From an uncultured Corynebacterium sp. (GTDB taxonomy: Bacteria > Actinomycetota > Actinomycetes > Mycobacteriales > Mycobacteriaceae): a stretch of DNA of 64,000 nt. Within the stretch, counting starts at the first letter, position 1; every line of letters starts with the position of its first letter. Below are positions 45,887 to 54,865 of the stretch, piece after piece. The notes beneath the pieces were generated by a model. That model was given only the letters and a program-made list of their open reading frames with translations. It was not told where the DNA came from and ran no database searches. A program made the translations under genes and the position numbers. The stretch is from the NCBI RefSeq assembly GCF_946222835.1, contig NZ_CAMIHD010000001.1:124001-188000 (forward strand), given 5' to 3'.

Positions 45887-46671
45887 TAGAGCATCGTCTC
45901 CTTGGAGTAGGCGGCGGAGGTAGGGGTCCATGGGTGCTCCTTGGTGGAAGCCAAGATTTCAGCCATGTGAACGGCGCGGACACCGGAGCGCTGGCGGCTC
46001 AGGGCACCACCGATGTTCATCAAGCAGGAGGAGTCACCGCCGGTGACGTATTCAGCCTCGGTTTCCTTAACGTGGCGGGTCTTATCGGTGACCATTGCGC
46101 GGGATACTTCCGCATTCTTAATTGCGAAGGTACCGCCGAAGCCGCAGCATTCTTCCTTATTGGGAAGTGTGACTAGGTCAATTCCTTCTACTTCCTGGAG
46201 AAGCTGCAGTGGGCGGTCTCCCAGCTTCAAAAAGCGCAGGCCGTGGCAGGAGGGGTGGTACGTCACGCGGTGCGGGAAGAATGCGCCGACGTTGGTCACA
46301 CCGGCGACATCCACTAGGAATTCTGGAAGATCCAGGGTCTTCTGAGTGGTCTTGCGTGCACCGTCGACGTCGGCGGAGTTGCCAAATCGGTCCGCGATGC
46401 GCTCATGCTGTTCGCGAACGGCGCCGACGCAGGAGCCGGATGCCGCGACAACATAATCAATGGAGGGATCGGCAAAGGCATCCGCATAGGAGCGGATCAT
46501 TCCCAGGGTTTCCTTCTGATAACCGGTATTGATGTGCATCTGGCCGCAGCAGGTCTGCTCCTCCGGGAAGACCACCTCGTGGCCCAAGCGGGAGAGAACC
46601 AGTGCCGTTGCCTTTTGTACGTCCGGGAAAAGGGCGTCACCAATGCAAGTGGAAAATAGCGCAATGCGCAT
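45886..46671 (-). CDS. lutA: Lactate utilization protein A
   Basis: A 261-residue protein of the cysteine-rich CCG family (as in GlpC and heterodisulfide reductase). Two CCG motifs, EQTCCGQMH (about residue 40) and NKEECCGFGGTFAIKN (about 170), bind Fe-S clusters. It is the first gene of the lut operon for L-lactate oxidation. The start is ATG 46671 (MRIALFSTCIGDALFPDVQ). It is divergent from argS across 210 bases; the lut regulator is not next to it. Confidence 0.95.
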   Translation of the reverse strand: MRIALFSTCIGDALFPDVQKATALVLSRLGHEVVFPEEQTCCGQMHINTGYQKETLGMIRSYADAFADPSIDYVVAASGSCVGAVREQHERIADRFGNSADVDGARKTTQKTLDLPEFLVDVAGVTNVGAFFPHRVTYHPSCHGLRFLKLGDRPLQLLQEVEGIDLVTLPNKEECCGFGGTFAIKNAEVSRAMVTDKTRHVKETEAEYVTGGDSSCLMNIGGALSRQRSGVRAVHMAEILASTKEHPWTPTSAAYSKETML

Positions 46672-46881
46672 ACGGTGCTCCTCGTTGATTTTTTACATGG
46701 GGTAGCCATAACTCTACTCCTTTTAAGCAGTACGTGCGTAATGCGTCCCCCGCTTGACCAGCAATTATTTCGCAATATTAGTGTTGCAGAAAACTGCTAT
46801 CAACCGTTTGCGCTGCAAAGGCGAACTTTTTGCTATAGCCCTTTTCACGCTCGTCTTTTCAGTGAACTAGAATCGTGCGAC
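46672..46881. promoter_or_regulatory. Divergent lutA-argS promoter region
   Basis: A 210-base, A/T-richer gap and the longest gene-free stretch in the window. On the argS side TAGAAT (46868-46873) lies eight bases before the ATG, a -10 box for a leaderless message. For lutA a ribosome binding site is weak (AGGAGCACCGT). No clear regulator palindrome was seen. Confidence 0.6.
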
Positions 46882-48534
46882 ATGACTCCAGCTGATTTGG
46901 CCACATTGATTAAAAAATCCGCAATTAAGATCATGGACGACCATGATCTTGATTCCTCTGTCTTGCCAGAAACGGTAACCGTCGAGCGCCCGCGTAACCC
47001 TGAGCACGGCGATTATGCCACCAACGTTGCGTTGCAGGTGGCCAAAAAGGCCGGTGCCAACCCGCGCGAGCTAGGCGGTTGGCTGGCAGAAGCATTAGCG
47101 GACAATGACGCCATTGCTGAAGCCGCCGTTGCCGGCCCTGGCTTCATTAATATCCGCCTGGCTGCCGATGCCCAAGGCGAAATCGTGGCGCAAATTCTCC
47201 GTGCGGGCAAGGAGTACGGTTCCAATGATTCTTTTGCCGGCAAGAAGGTCAACCTAGAATTTGTCTCTGCGAACCCGACCGGCCCGATCCACCTCGGTGG
47301 TACACGCTGGGCCGCCGTCGGTGATTCTTTAGGCCGCGTGCTGGAGGCATCCGGCGCGGAGGTGACCCGCGAGTATTACTTCAATGACCACGGCGGTCAG
47401 ATTGATCGCTTCTCCCGCTCCCTCGTCGCAGCGGCGAAGGGCGAGCCCACCCCAGAAGATGGCTACGGCGGTGCTTATATCCAAGACATCGCTCAGGCCG
47501 TGGTAGAGAAGAATCCATCTGCGCTGGAAGGCAGCGATGAAGAAGTCCAAGAAGCTTTCCGCGCAGACGGCGTAGAGATGATGTTCGCGCAGATTAAGCA
47601 GTCCTTGCACGAGTTCGGAGTGGACTTTGACGTCTACTTCCATGAGAACTCCCTCTTTGAATCCGGTGCTGTGGACGCAGCGCTGGAAAAGCTCAAGGCC
47701 GAAGGCCACATGTATGAGGCGGAAAATGCGTGGTGGTTGAAGTCCACCGACTATGGCGACTCCAAGGACCGCGTAGTGGTGAAATCGGATGGCAATGCGG
47801 CCTATATTGCTGGCGACATCGCTTACGTGGCCGATAAATTTGATCGCGGCCACGACTTGAATATCTACATGCTCGGCGCTGACCACCACGGCTATGTGCC
47901 GCGTTTGAAGGCGGCAGCGGCTGCTCTAGGCTACGACGCCGACGCCGTCGAGGTGCTCATCGGCCAGCTGGTTAACCTGATGCGTGATGGAAAGCCGGTG
48001 CGCATGTCTAAGCGCGCAGGCACGGTTATCACCATGGAAGATCTCGTCGCCGCCATTGGCGTGGATGCTTCGCGCTATTCCTTGGTGCGCTCTTCCGTGG
48101 ATCAAACCATCGATATTGACTTGGCCCTGTGGGAGACACAGTCTTCCGATAATCCCGTCTACTACGTGCAGTACGGCCATGCCCGGCTATGCTCCATCGG
48201 ACGCAAGGCTGCCGAGCTTGGCATCGACGCGGAAGGTGCGGATCTCTCGCTGCTTACTCACGAGCGTGAGGGTGACTTGATTCGTACCTTGGGGGAATTC
48301 CCAGCAGTAGTGGAGGAAGCAGCGCAGCTGCGCGAGCCGCACCGCATTGCTCGCTACGCCGAGGATCTCGCCGCGGTATTCCATCGCTTTTATGATTCCT
48401 GCCAGGTCCTGCCTAAGGCCGGCGAGGAGGAGGCACCAATCCACGGTGCCCGCTTGGCGCTGGCGCAGGCTTCCCGCGTGGTTCTGGCCAATGCCTTGAC
48501 CATGGTGGGCGTGAGCACCCCGGAGAAGATGTAA
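46882..48534 (+). CDS. argS: Arginyl-tRNA synthetase
   Basis: A 550-residue class I synthetase that charges tRNA-Arg. Motifs: HIGH-equivalent FVSANPTGPIHLGGTRWAAVGDSLGRV (about residue 130) and PVRMSKRAG (about 373), with the DALR anticodon-binding C-terminus. The start MTPADLATLIKK has no ribosome binding site but a -10 box close upstream, so it is probably leaderless. It is followed at once by lysA (GTG directly after TAA), the conserved argS-lysA operon of corynebacteria. Confidence 0.96.
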   Translation: MTPADLATLIKKSAIKIMDDHDLDSSVLPETVTVERPRNPEHGDYATNVALQVAKKAGANPRELGGWLAEALADNDAIAEAAVAGPGFINIRLAADAQGEIVAQILRAGKEYGSNDSFAGKKVNLEFVSANPTGPIHLGGTRWAAVGDSLGRVLEASGAEVTREYYFNDHGGQIDRFSRSLVAAAKGEPTPEDGYGGAYIQDIAQAVVEKNPSALEGSDEEVQEAFRADGVEMMFAQIKQSLHEFGVDFDVYFHENSLFESGAVDAALEKLKAEGHMYEAENAWWLKSTDYGDSKDRVVVKSDGNAAYIAGDIAYVADKFDRGHDLNIYMLGADHHGYVPRLKAAAAALGYDADAVEVLIGQLVNLMRDGKPVRMSKRAGTVITMEDLVAAIGVDASRYSLVRSSVDQTIDIDLALWETQSSDNPVYYVQYGHARLCSIGRKAAELGIDAEGADLSLLTHEREGDLIRTLGEFPAVVEEAAQLREPHRIARYAEDLAAVFHRFYDSCQVLPKAGEEEAPIHGARLALAQASRVVLANALTMVGVSTPEKM

Positions 48535-49872
48535 GTGGCGGATTTTAATGAACTGCCGGCCCACGTCTGGCCGCGCAACGCGAAACGCGAAGAAGACGGC
48601 GTGGTTACCATCGCTGGTGTCCCACTGCCGGATCTAGCAGAAGAATTCCACACCCCGCTCTATGTCTTCGATGAGGACGATTTCCGCTCCCGCTGTCAGG
48701 ACATGGCGCGAGCTTTCGGTGGTCCGGAGCATGTGCACTATGCCTCTAAGGCCTTCATCTCCAAAAAGATCGTGAACTGGGTCAATGAGGAAGGCCTGTG
48801 CCTTGATGCAGCCTCTCTCAACGAGCTCAAAATTGCCTTGGCCGCACAGTTCCCGCCAGAACGCATCACCACGCACGGCAATAATAAGGATGGAGAGTAT
48901 CTGCGCCTGTGCGTAGATGCCGGCGTAGGGCATGTCGTCATCGATAACGAGCACGAGCTCGAAGAGCTCAATCGCATCGCTGGGGAAGCGGGCAAGGTGC
49001 AGCCGGTCATGATCCGCGTCAAGCCTGGCGTGGATGCGCATACGCATGAATTCATCGCCACAGCGCATGAGGATCAGAAATTCGGCATTTCGCTAGCCAC
49101 CGGTGCGGCCTTTGCCGCGGCTAAGCGCTGTCTGGAAGCAGAGAATCTGCACTTGAGCGGCCTGCACTGCCATGTGGGCTCCCAGGTATTCAACGCGGAA
49201 GGCTTCAAGCTTGCTGCCGAGCGCGTAATGGGGCTGTACCGCCAAATTTACACCGAGCTGGGCGTGACCCTAGCAGAGCTCGACTTGGGCGGTGGCTTCG
49301 GTATTCCCTATATGCCTTATGAGGAGGCGCTGGATATCGAGCGGGTAGCGGCGGATATGCTCGGGGCGGTCAAGCACACCGCAGAGGAGCTGGGAATCGA
49401 GGCGCCCTTCCTCTTGGTGGAACCGGGACGGTCTCTGGTTGCCGGATCTGCGGTGACCGTATACCGCGTGGGGACCGTCAAGGACGTGGAAACCGGCAAG
49501 TCGGATTTGCCGCTGCGTCGCTATATCTCCGTCGATGGCGGGATGTCCGATAATATCCGTCCCGCTCTCTATGGCTCCGAGTATGACGTGCGCGTGGTCA
49601 ACCGCTTCAGCGATGGGGAAGAGGTGCCCTCCCGCGTGGTAGGTTTCCACTGTGAGTCCGGCGATATCCTCCTTGAGGGCGGCGAGCTGCCTAATGATAT
49701 CCAGCCGGGAGACTTGATTGCCTTCGCTGCCACTGGCGGCTACCAGTACATGATGTCTTCGCGCTATAACGGTGCGGTGCGCCCTGCGGTTGTCGCTACG
49801 CGCGTCGGCCAGACCAAGCCGATGTTGCGCCGCGAGACCATCGAGGATCTTCTCTCCCTCGAGGTGGATTAA
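48535..49872 (+). CDS. lysA: Diaminopimelate decarboxylase
   Basis: A 445-residue PLP enzyme that forms L-lysine from meso-diaminopimelate, the last step of lysine synthesis. Active-site lysine: HVHYASKAFI (about residue 66). Other blocks: HCHVGSQVF (about 205), DLGGGFGIPY (about 245), VEPGRSLVAG (about 298) and HCESGDILLEG (about 370). The GTG start immediately follows the argS stop. meso-DAP is also a cell-wall precursor in this genus, so flux here affects both. Confidence 0.96.
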   Translation: MADFNELPAHVWPRNAKREEDGVVTIAGVPLPDLAEEFHTPLYVFDEDDFRSRCQDMARAFGGPEHVHYASKAFISKKIVNWVNEEGLCLDAASLNELKIALAAQFPPERITTHGNNKDGEYLRLCVDAGVGHVVIDNEHELEELNRIAGEAGKVQPVMIRVKPGVDAHTHEFIATAHEDQKFGISLATGAAFAAAKRCLEAENLHLSGLHCHVGSQVFNAEGFKLAAERVMGLYRQIYTELGVTLAELDLGGGFGIPYMPYEEALDIERVAADMLGAVKHTAEELGIEAPFLLVEPGRSLVAGSAVTVYRVGTVKDVETGKSDLPLRRYISVDGGMSDNIRPALYGSEYDVRVVNRFSDGEEVPSRVVGFHCESGDILLEGGELPNDIQPGDLIAFAATGGYQYMMSSRYNGAVRPAVVATRVGQTKPMLRRETIEDLLSLEVD

Positions 49873-49887
49873 CTCCCTACCTTCAGA

Positions 49888-49929
49888 CCCCGTTACATGG
49901 CGGAATTTAATTCATGCCTTGTGACGGGG
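49888..49929 (+). terminator. Possible terminator after lysA
   Basis: Arms CCCCGTTAC (49888-49896) and GTGACGGGG (49921-49929) pair over nine bases with one wobble and a 24-base loop, followed by ACTTTTC. It lies 16 bases past the lysA stop. The long loop lowers confidence. Confidence 0.5.
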
Positions 49930-49979
49930 ACTTTTCTATCTATGGGTCTATTTAGGGCGAAAGTAGACAGCTTGTTCTG

Positions 49980-49985
49980 TATAGT
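49980..49985 (+). promoter_or_regulatory. Probable -10 box of hom-thrB
   Basis: TATAGT lies about 62 bases before the hom ATG, in the 175-base gap after lysA. No clear -35 box is seen. CAATATGGAGACGG supplies a GGAG ribosome binding site. Confidence 0.5.
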
Positions 49986-50047
49986 GTCCTGTATCCGCAC
50001 CGAGCGGGAATAACACGTTAACCCCAACTTCAATATGGAGACGGACT

Positions 50048-51391
50048 ATGGCTGCATCCACTAGTGAGCTTCAGGCACAAAAGCATTCCGGCAAGGGCGA
50101 GGGCGAGACCGTTGGCATCGCGCTACTGGGTTTTGGCACCGTTGGTGCTGAGGTCTTTCGCTTGCTGGGAGAGAATGCTGATGCCTTTGCTCACCGCATT
50201 GGTGGCCCCGCCGAGATTCGCGGCATCGCTATCCACAATAAGAATAAGCTTCGCCCGGGCGTGCCTCAGGAGCTTTTGACCGATGATGCCAAGGCACTTG
50301 TCGCCCGTGATGATATCGATCTCGTCGTGGAGGTCATTGGCGGTATTGATTTCCCGCGCGAGTTGGTCCTCGCCGCGCTAAATTCCGGCAAATCCGTGGT
50401 TACCGCTAATAAGGCGCTGGTAGCTGCGCACGCGGATGAATTGGCAGAAGCCGCCGACCGCGCCGGCGTGGACCTTTATTTTGAGGCTGCCGTGGCCGCC
50501 GCTATCCCGGTGGTGGGCATGTTGCGCCGTTCTTTGGCCGGCGATCAGGTAGAGCGTATTTCCGGCATCGTCAACGGCACGACCAACTTCATCTTGGATG
50601 CCATGGAGTCCACGGGTGCCTCTTATGATGAGGCACTGGCTGAAGTTACCCGCCTGGGCTACGCCGAGGCTGATCCCACCGCGGATGTTGAGGGCCACGA
50701 CGCCGCCTCCAAGGCTGCCATTATGGCATCTTTGGGTTTTCACACCCGCGTGAAATTTGAAGACGTGCACTGTGAGGGCATTACCAAGGTCACGGCTGCG
50801 GATATCGCGGCGGCCAATGATGCCGGCTATTCCATCAAGCTGCTGGCCATCTGCGAGCGCCTTCAGCGAGAGGACGGCTCCGAGGCTGTCAACGCCCGCG
50901 TACACCCCACTTTGGTGCCCAAGGAGCACCCGCTGGCTTCCGTCAGCGAGTCCTATAATGCCATCTTCGTCGAGGCCGAGGCCGCTGGCTCCTTGATGTT
51001 CTACGGCAATGGCGCAGGTGGTAATCCTACTGCTTCTGCCGTGCTTGGCGACGTCGTCGGTGCAGCCCGCAATATCGTCCACGGCGGCCGCGCACCGGGT
51101 GAAAATACCTATGCCAACCTGCCTATTGCAGACTTTGGTGAGGTGGAAACGCGCTATCACATCGATATGGAGGTCCAAGACCGCACCGGTGTGCTCGCGG
51201 CCATCTCTGCGGCCTTTGCCAATAATGGCGTATCCCTGCGCACGGTGCGCCAGGAGGATGGCGAAGATACCGCCCGCCTTATCGTGGTCACCCATGCTGC
51301 CAAGGAAGCCACCTTGGACAAGATCGTGGCTGCTTTGGGCGAGCTAGATGAGGTCAAGGCCGTCCATTCCGTAATCCGCCTCGGCAGCTAG
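50048..51391 (+). CDS. hom: Homoserine dehydrogenase
   Basis: A 447-residue NAD(P)H-dependent enzyme that reduces aspartate semialdehyde to homoserine, the branch point to threonine, methionine and isoleucine. The dinucleotide-binding GFGTVGAEVFRLLG is at about residue 28, the catalytic region GIVNGTTNFILDAME at about 174. A C-terminal ACT domain (YHIDMEVQDRTGVLAAISAAFANNGVSLRTV, about 368-398) is known to give threonine feedback inhibition in C. glutamicum. It heads the hom-thrB operon; thrB begins 24 bases after the stop. The first 20 residues are a polar extension. Confidence 0.96.
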   Translation: MAASTSELQAQKHSGKGEGETVGIALLGFGTVGAEVFRLLGENADAFAHRIGGPAEIRGIAIHNKNKLRPGVPQELLTDDAKALVARDDIDLVVEVIGGIDFPRELVLAALNSGKSVVTANKALVAAHADELAEAADRAGVDLYFEAAVAAAIPVVGMLRRSLAGDQVERISGIVNGTTNFILDAMESTGASYDEALAEVTRLGYAEADPTADVEGHDAASKAAIMASLGFHTRVKFEDVHCEGITKVTAADIAAANDAGYSIKLLAICERLQREDGSEAVNARVHPTLVPKEHPLASVSESYNAIFVEAEAAGSLMFYGNGAGGNPTASAVLGDVVGAARNIVHGGRAPGENTYANLPIADFGEVETRYHIDMEVQDRTGVLAAISAAFANNGVSLRTVRQEDGEDTARLIVVTHAAKEATLDKIVAALGELDEVKAVHSVIRLGS

Positions 51392-51415
51392 CCCGGCGCA
51401 ATAGACTGGACAATT

Positions 51416-52345
51416 ATGAGTATCGAAGTTGAAGTCGGCACCAAGGCCATCGTGACTGTTCCCGCCTCCACGGCAAACCTTGGCCCGGGATATGACACCT
51501 TGGGCATGGCGCTAAGCCTCTATGACACCGTCGAGGTAGAGGTCACCACCTCTGGCCTTGAGGTAGAGATTTTTGGCGAGGGCGCAGAAGACCTGCCGCG
51601 CGATGGCTCCCACCTCGTGGTGAAGGCGATTCGCTCCGCGCTCTCGGCCGCCGATGCTACCGCGCCGGGCCTGCGGGTGGTTTCGCATAATAATATTCCG
51701 CAGTCGCGTGGCCTAGGCTCTTCCGCCTCCGCCGCTGTGGCGGGCGTGGCCGCTGGCAATGCGCTGGCGGGAAGCCCCCTGACCCAAGACCAGGTGGTGC
51801 AGCTTTCTTCCGCTTTTGAGGGCCACCCCGATAATGCGGCCGCCTCCGTGCTGGGGGATGCCGTGGTGTCGTGGACCAATGTCCCCGTCGATGGCCACTC
51901 CTTGCCGGACTATCGCGCTGCTTCCATCAAGGTGCATAAAGATATTCGTGCCACCGCGCTCGTTCCGGATTTCCATGCTTCTACCCAGGCGGTGCGGCGC
52001 GTATTGCCGTCGCACGTGACGCATTCGGATGCGGCGTTTAACGTCTCGCGCACTGCGGTGCAGGTGGCTGCATTGCAAAACTATCCGGACCTTTTATGGG
52101 AAGGCACCCGTGATCGCCTGCACCAGCCGTACCGGGCAGATGTGCTTCCGGTGACCGCCGAGTGGGTTAACCGCCTGCGCAACCGCGGTTATGCGGCCTA
52201 CCTTTCCGGCGCCGGACCCACCGTGATGGTGCTGCACACTGAGGATATTGAGCAGAGCATTCTTGCCGACGCCCGCGAGCAAAACCTCCGCGCCATCGAC
52301 CTCACCGTGGCCGGCCCCGTCAGCGTGGAGCTTACGCAGGCTTAA
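51416..52345 (+). CDS. thrB: Homoserine kinase
   Basis: A 309-residue GHMP kinase that phosphorylates homoserine on the threonine pathway. The N-terminal PASTANLGPGYDTLGMAL (about residue 17) and the ATP-binding PQSRGLGSSASAAVAGVAAGN (about 95) are typical, as is YLSGAGPTVMVL (about 262). It lies downstream of hom. Its 3' end overlaps the converging regulator gene by 14 bases, so no separate terminator space exists. It contains CTTGCCGACG at 52262-52271. Confidence 0.96.
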   Translation: MSIEVEVGTKAIVTVPASTANLGPGYDTLGMALSLYDTVEVEVTTSGLEVEIFGEGAEDLPRDGSHLVVKAIRSALSAADATAPGLRVVSHNNIPQSRGLGSSASAAVAGVAAGNALAGSPLTQDQVVQLSSAFEGHPDNAAASVLGDAVVSWTNVPVDGHSLPDYRAASIKVHKDIRATALVPDFHASTQAVRRVLPSHVTHSDAAFNVSRTAVQVAALQNYPDLLWEGTRDRLHQPYRADVLPVTAEWVNRLRNRGYAAYLSGAGPTVMVLHTEDIEQSILADAREQNLRAIDLTVAGPVSVELTQA

Positions 52346-52991
52346 TTTTTAGCCGGCACACGTTGGGGTGCTGGCGCGGTACCAAGGTGATCGAGGTGTC
52401 ATCATCGCTGGTTTCTTGCAGGAAGCCAGCGTGTACCGCGCACAGGAACGGCGAAGGCTCAAGACCCGAAGAGACAAAGGGGCAAGCATGAAGCTCGATG
52501 TCGGTCGAGTCCGGCTTGGTGGCAGGATCAAAGCCCATATCGCGCAGGGTGGCAAAGAGCGTATCGAGCGCACCATTGGAGGCATCCGCGCCCGCGGCGC
52601 GCGCCCAGCGTCGCCCGATCTCGAGGGCCTTGGCTGAGGCGGCGTCATCAAGCTCTTCCTTATCCGCCAGCATCGTGGTCAGCACTTCCACCAAGGTGAT
52701 GTATTCCTCTGCCACCGCTTTATTATCCGGAATGCGGGCTTGGAAGATGAGGGAGGGGCGCCCGCGGCCCTTACTCGGCGCGGAGACTACGTTGACGGCC
52801 CCAGCGTTGACCAGCTCATCGATGTGTCCGCGGGCGGTGTTGACGTGCATGCCTAGTTCCTCGGCAACGGTGCCGGCCTTGGCGCCTTCGGGGTGGCGCT
52901 GCACAGCGGTGAGCACCTCGCGCTGCTTGGGCGAGAGGTTGAGGGCCTCCGGAAAGAGTTCGGTGGTGGACCGGGGAAGTGAATCAGGCAT
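52332..52991 (-). CDS. Winged-helix regulator with a Cys-rich C-terminus (SufR-like)
   Basis: A 219-residue regulator. The N-terminal winged helix (LSPKQREVLTAVQRHPEGAKAGTVAEELGMHVNTARGHIDELVNAGAVNVV, about residues 19-69) is followed by a helical middle. The C-terminal part has CPF (about 170), CAVH (about 184) and a last Cys (about 212), the CPY-x(11-12)-C-x2-H-x(n)-C layout I associate with SufR-like Fe-S regulators. It is 38 bases upstream of nothing on its own strand but lies beside the molybdate transporter operon. A role as metal or redox sensor for that region is inference. Confidence 0.8.
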   Translation of the reverse strand: MPDSLPRSTTELFPEALNLSPKQREVLTAVQRHPEGAKAGTVAEELGMHVNTARGHIDELVNAGAVNVVSAPSKGRGRPSLIFQARIPDNKAVAEEYITLVEVLTTMLADKEELDDAASAKALEIGRRWARAAGADASNGALDTLFATLRDMGFDPATKPDSTDIELHACPFVSSGLEPSPFLCAVHAGFLQETSDDDTSITLVPRQHPNVCRLKIKPA

Positions 52992-53029
52992 GGTAGAAAT
53001 CCGCCTTGGGGTCTGCGAATACAGAAAAA

Positions 53030-54862
53030 CTAGTTGGGGTGGACAAAAACGTTTGCTTTAGACACTGTTAAGGATACGATGTTACCCACCGCGACGCCTA
53101 AAGCGAACTCGCGGTCTACCGGTACTGTAGCCTCCTGGCCGCCCAGATCAACGCGCAGCTGCGCCGCTGCGAGGCTGGTGGCCTCGACGGCCAAGACGCG
53201 CGCTTCCCATTGATTGCAGGCCTCTGGGGCCGCGCCAAGTGTGGCCGCATGCGGGTCAAAGGTCACCGCCACCTTCTGTCCGGGCGCAAGAGATGCGTGG
53301 TCCGTCGTGGCCACAACGGAGATTTCGCCACACGCGACCTTGACGGTGGAGGCGCCGGTTTCGGTCACGGTTCCTTCGAGGCGATTGAGCCCCGCTAGCA
53401 CCGCAACGAAGCCCGTTGGCGGTGCCTCAAGCAGACGCGCGGTTGCGCCGTGGGCCCGCACCTGGCCGGATTCCATGACCAGCATGTCCTGCGCCAGGTG
53501 CGCGATATCGAGCGCATCATGGGTAACAAGCAGCGTGGTACGGTCTGCGCGGGCCGCGTGCAAGAAGCGGCGCCACCTTTCGGCCGATTTCACATCGACG
53601 GCGGCAAGGGGCTCGTCCACAATCAAGACCGCCGGCCGTGCGGCTAGCGCACGCACCAACGCCACGTGGGCGGCCTGGCCGCCGGAAAGGGCGGGCACGG
53701 GGACGTCGGCAAGCTCGTGTAAGCCCGCCGCCGCCAGGAGCTCCTGCGCACGGGCCTTATCCCGGGTGACCATGGCGACCGCCTCCACGGCCGTCGAGCG
53801 CGGCGGCAATCCCGGCCGCTGGGTGAGCAAGACGACGTCGGCGCACTCCGGGGAGACCTCCCCGCCGCTCAGGCGCCCGGCAGCGTGCCCCATCAAGGTC
53901 GTCTTGCCGGAACCATTCGGGCCCACCACGGCCGTAATGGCGCGCGGGGAAAAATCCGTGCGCACACCGTCGACGGTCACAGACAGCGCCGGCGCATCAG
54001 TGGGCCGGGTAAGGGCGCGGAGCTTATCGACGTCCATCCCATGCAACCTCCTGGCCTGCGGCTGGTAGCTTCGCCGCCGCAGCACAGGCAAGCCCGCAAG
54101 CGCCAGGCAGGCCAAGGCCAACCCGATAAGCAGCGCGGAGAGCACGTACGCGCCATCCGCATCGACTTCGCGCTCTAAATAAATGCCCAGCGGCATGGTG
54201 CGGGTGACCCCCGGCTGCGAGCCGGCAAAGGTCAGGGTCGTGCCGAATTCGCCCAGCGAGCGCGCGAAGGCCAACCCCGCGCCCGTGGCCAAGGCCGGGG
54301 CGATGGAGGGAAGGGTAATTTTGCCCAGGACCTCCCACCGGCCCAAGCCGACGCCGCGCGCAGAGGCGAGGATCTCCTGGTCCAGCTGGCGCAATGCCGA
54401 ATCGACCGCGACCACCACAAAGGGCAGCGCCACAAAGGTCTGCGCCATAACGACTCCGGGGAAGGCGAAGGCGAAGTGGATGCCGAGGGCGTCGAGAAGC
54501 GGGGCCAGGTACCCCTTGCGGCCGAAAGCTGCGGTAAGGGCCAAGCCGCCCACCACCGGTGGCATGGCCAAGGGCAGGTAGACCAAGAGGCGCACTACGG
54601 CGCTGCCGCGGCCGAGCTGCTGCACCCACAGGGCCAGCCCCAAGCCCAGTACGAGCGCAAGGATCATGGATTGGAAGGCTGCTGCCACTGAGATGAGCAG
54701 CATGTCCTGGTTCTCGTCGCGCGCGAGGTAGTCGCCTATGCGCGCCCACGGCACGCGCAGGCCAAGGGCGGCAACGGGGACGATGATGGTCGCTACCGCA
54801 ATGAGGCCAATAAGGCCGATAAGAAGCGGGGCTTTGGGGCGAATAGGCTGTGGGGCGGACAT
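53030..54862 (-). CDS. modBC: Molybdate ABC transporter permease-ATPase fusion
   Basis: A 610-residue fusion of ModB and ModC. Residues 1-270 form a six-helix permease with the binding-protein-dependent signature (ASARGVGLGRWEVLGKITLPSIAPALATG). About 290-480 form an ABC ATPase with Walker A VGPNGSGKTTLMG, signature LSGGQAAHVALVRALAARP and Walker B VLIVDEPLAAVD. The last 110 residues look like a TOBE domain (LEGTVTETGASTVKVACG). It imports molybdate, captured by ModA encoded three bases upstream. The fusion fixes the subunit ratio. The need for molybdate fits the nearby cofactor genes. Confidence 0.93.
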   Translation of the reverse strand: MSAPQPIRPKAPLLIGLIGLIAVATIIVPVAALGLRVPWARIGDYLARDENQDMLLISVAAAFQSMILALVLGLGLALWVQQLGRGSAVVRLLVYLPLAMPPVVGGLALTAAFGRKGYLAPLLDALGIHFAFAFPGVVMAQTFVALPFVVVAVDSALRQLDQEILASARGVGLGRWEVLGKITLPSIAPALATGAGLAFARSLGEFGTTLTFAGSQPGVTRTMPLGIYLEREVDADGAYVLSALLIGLALACLALAGLPVLRRRSYQPQARRLHGMDVDKLRALTRPTDAPALSVTVDGVRTDFSPRAITAVVGPNGSGKTTLMGHAAGRLSGGEVSPECADVVLLTQRPGLPPRSTAVEAVAMVTRDKARAQELLAAAGLHELADVPVPALSGGQAAHVALVRALAARPAVLIVDEPLAAVDVKSAERWRRFLHAARADRTTLLVTHDALDIAHLAQDMLVMESGQVRAHGATARLLEAPPTGFVAVLAGLNRLEGTVTETGASTVKVACGEISVVATTDHASLAPGQKVAVTFDPHAATLGAAPEACNQWEARVLAVEATSLAAAQLRVDLGGQEATVPVDREFALGVAVGNIVSLTVSKANVFVHPN

Positions 54863-54865
54863 AGT

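Noticed and set aside
49873..50047. Leader peptide or riboswitch in front of hom-thrB
   Set aside because: I saw no Thr/Ile-rich short frame or known riboswitch core, only a hairpin and a -10 box.
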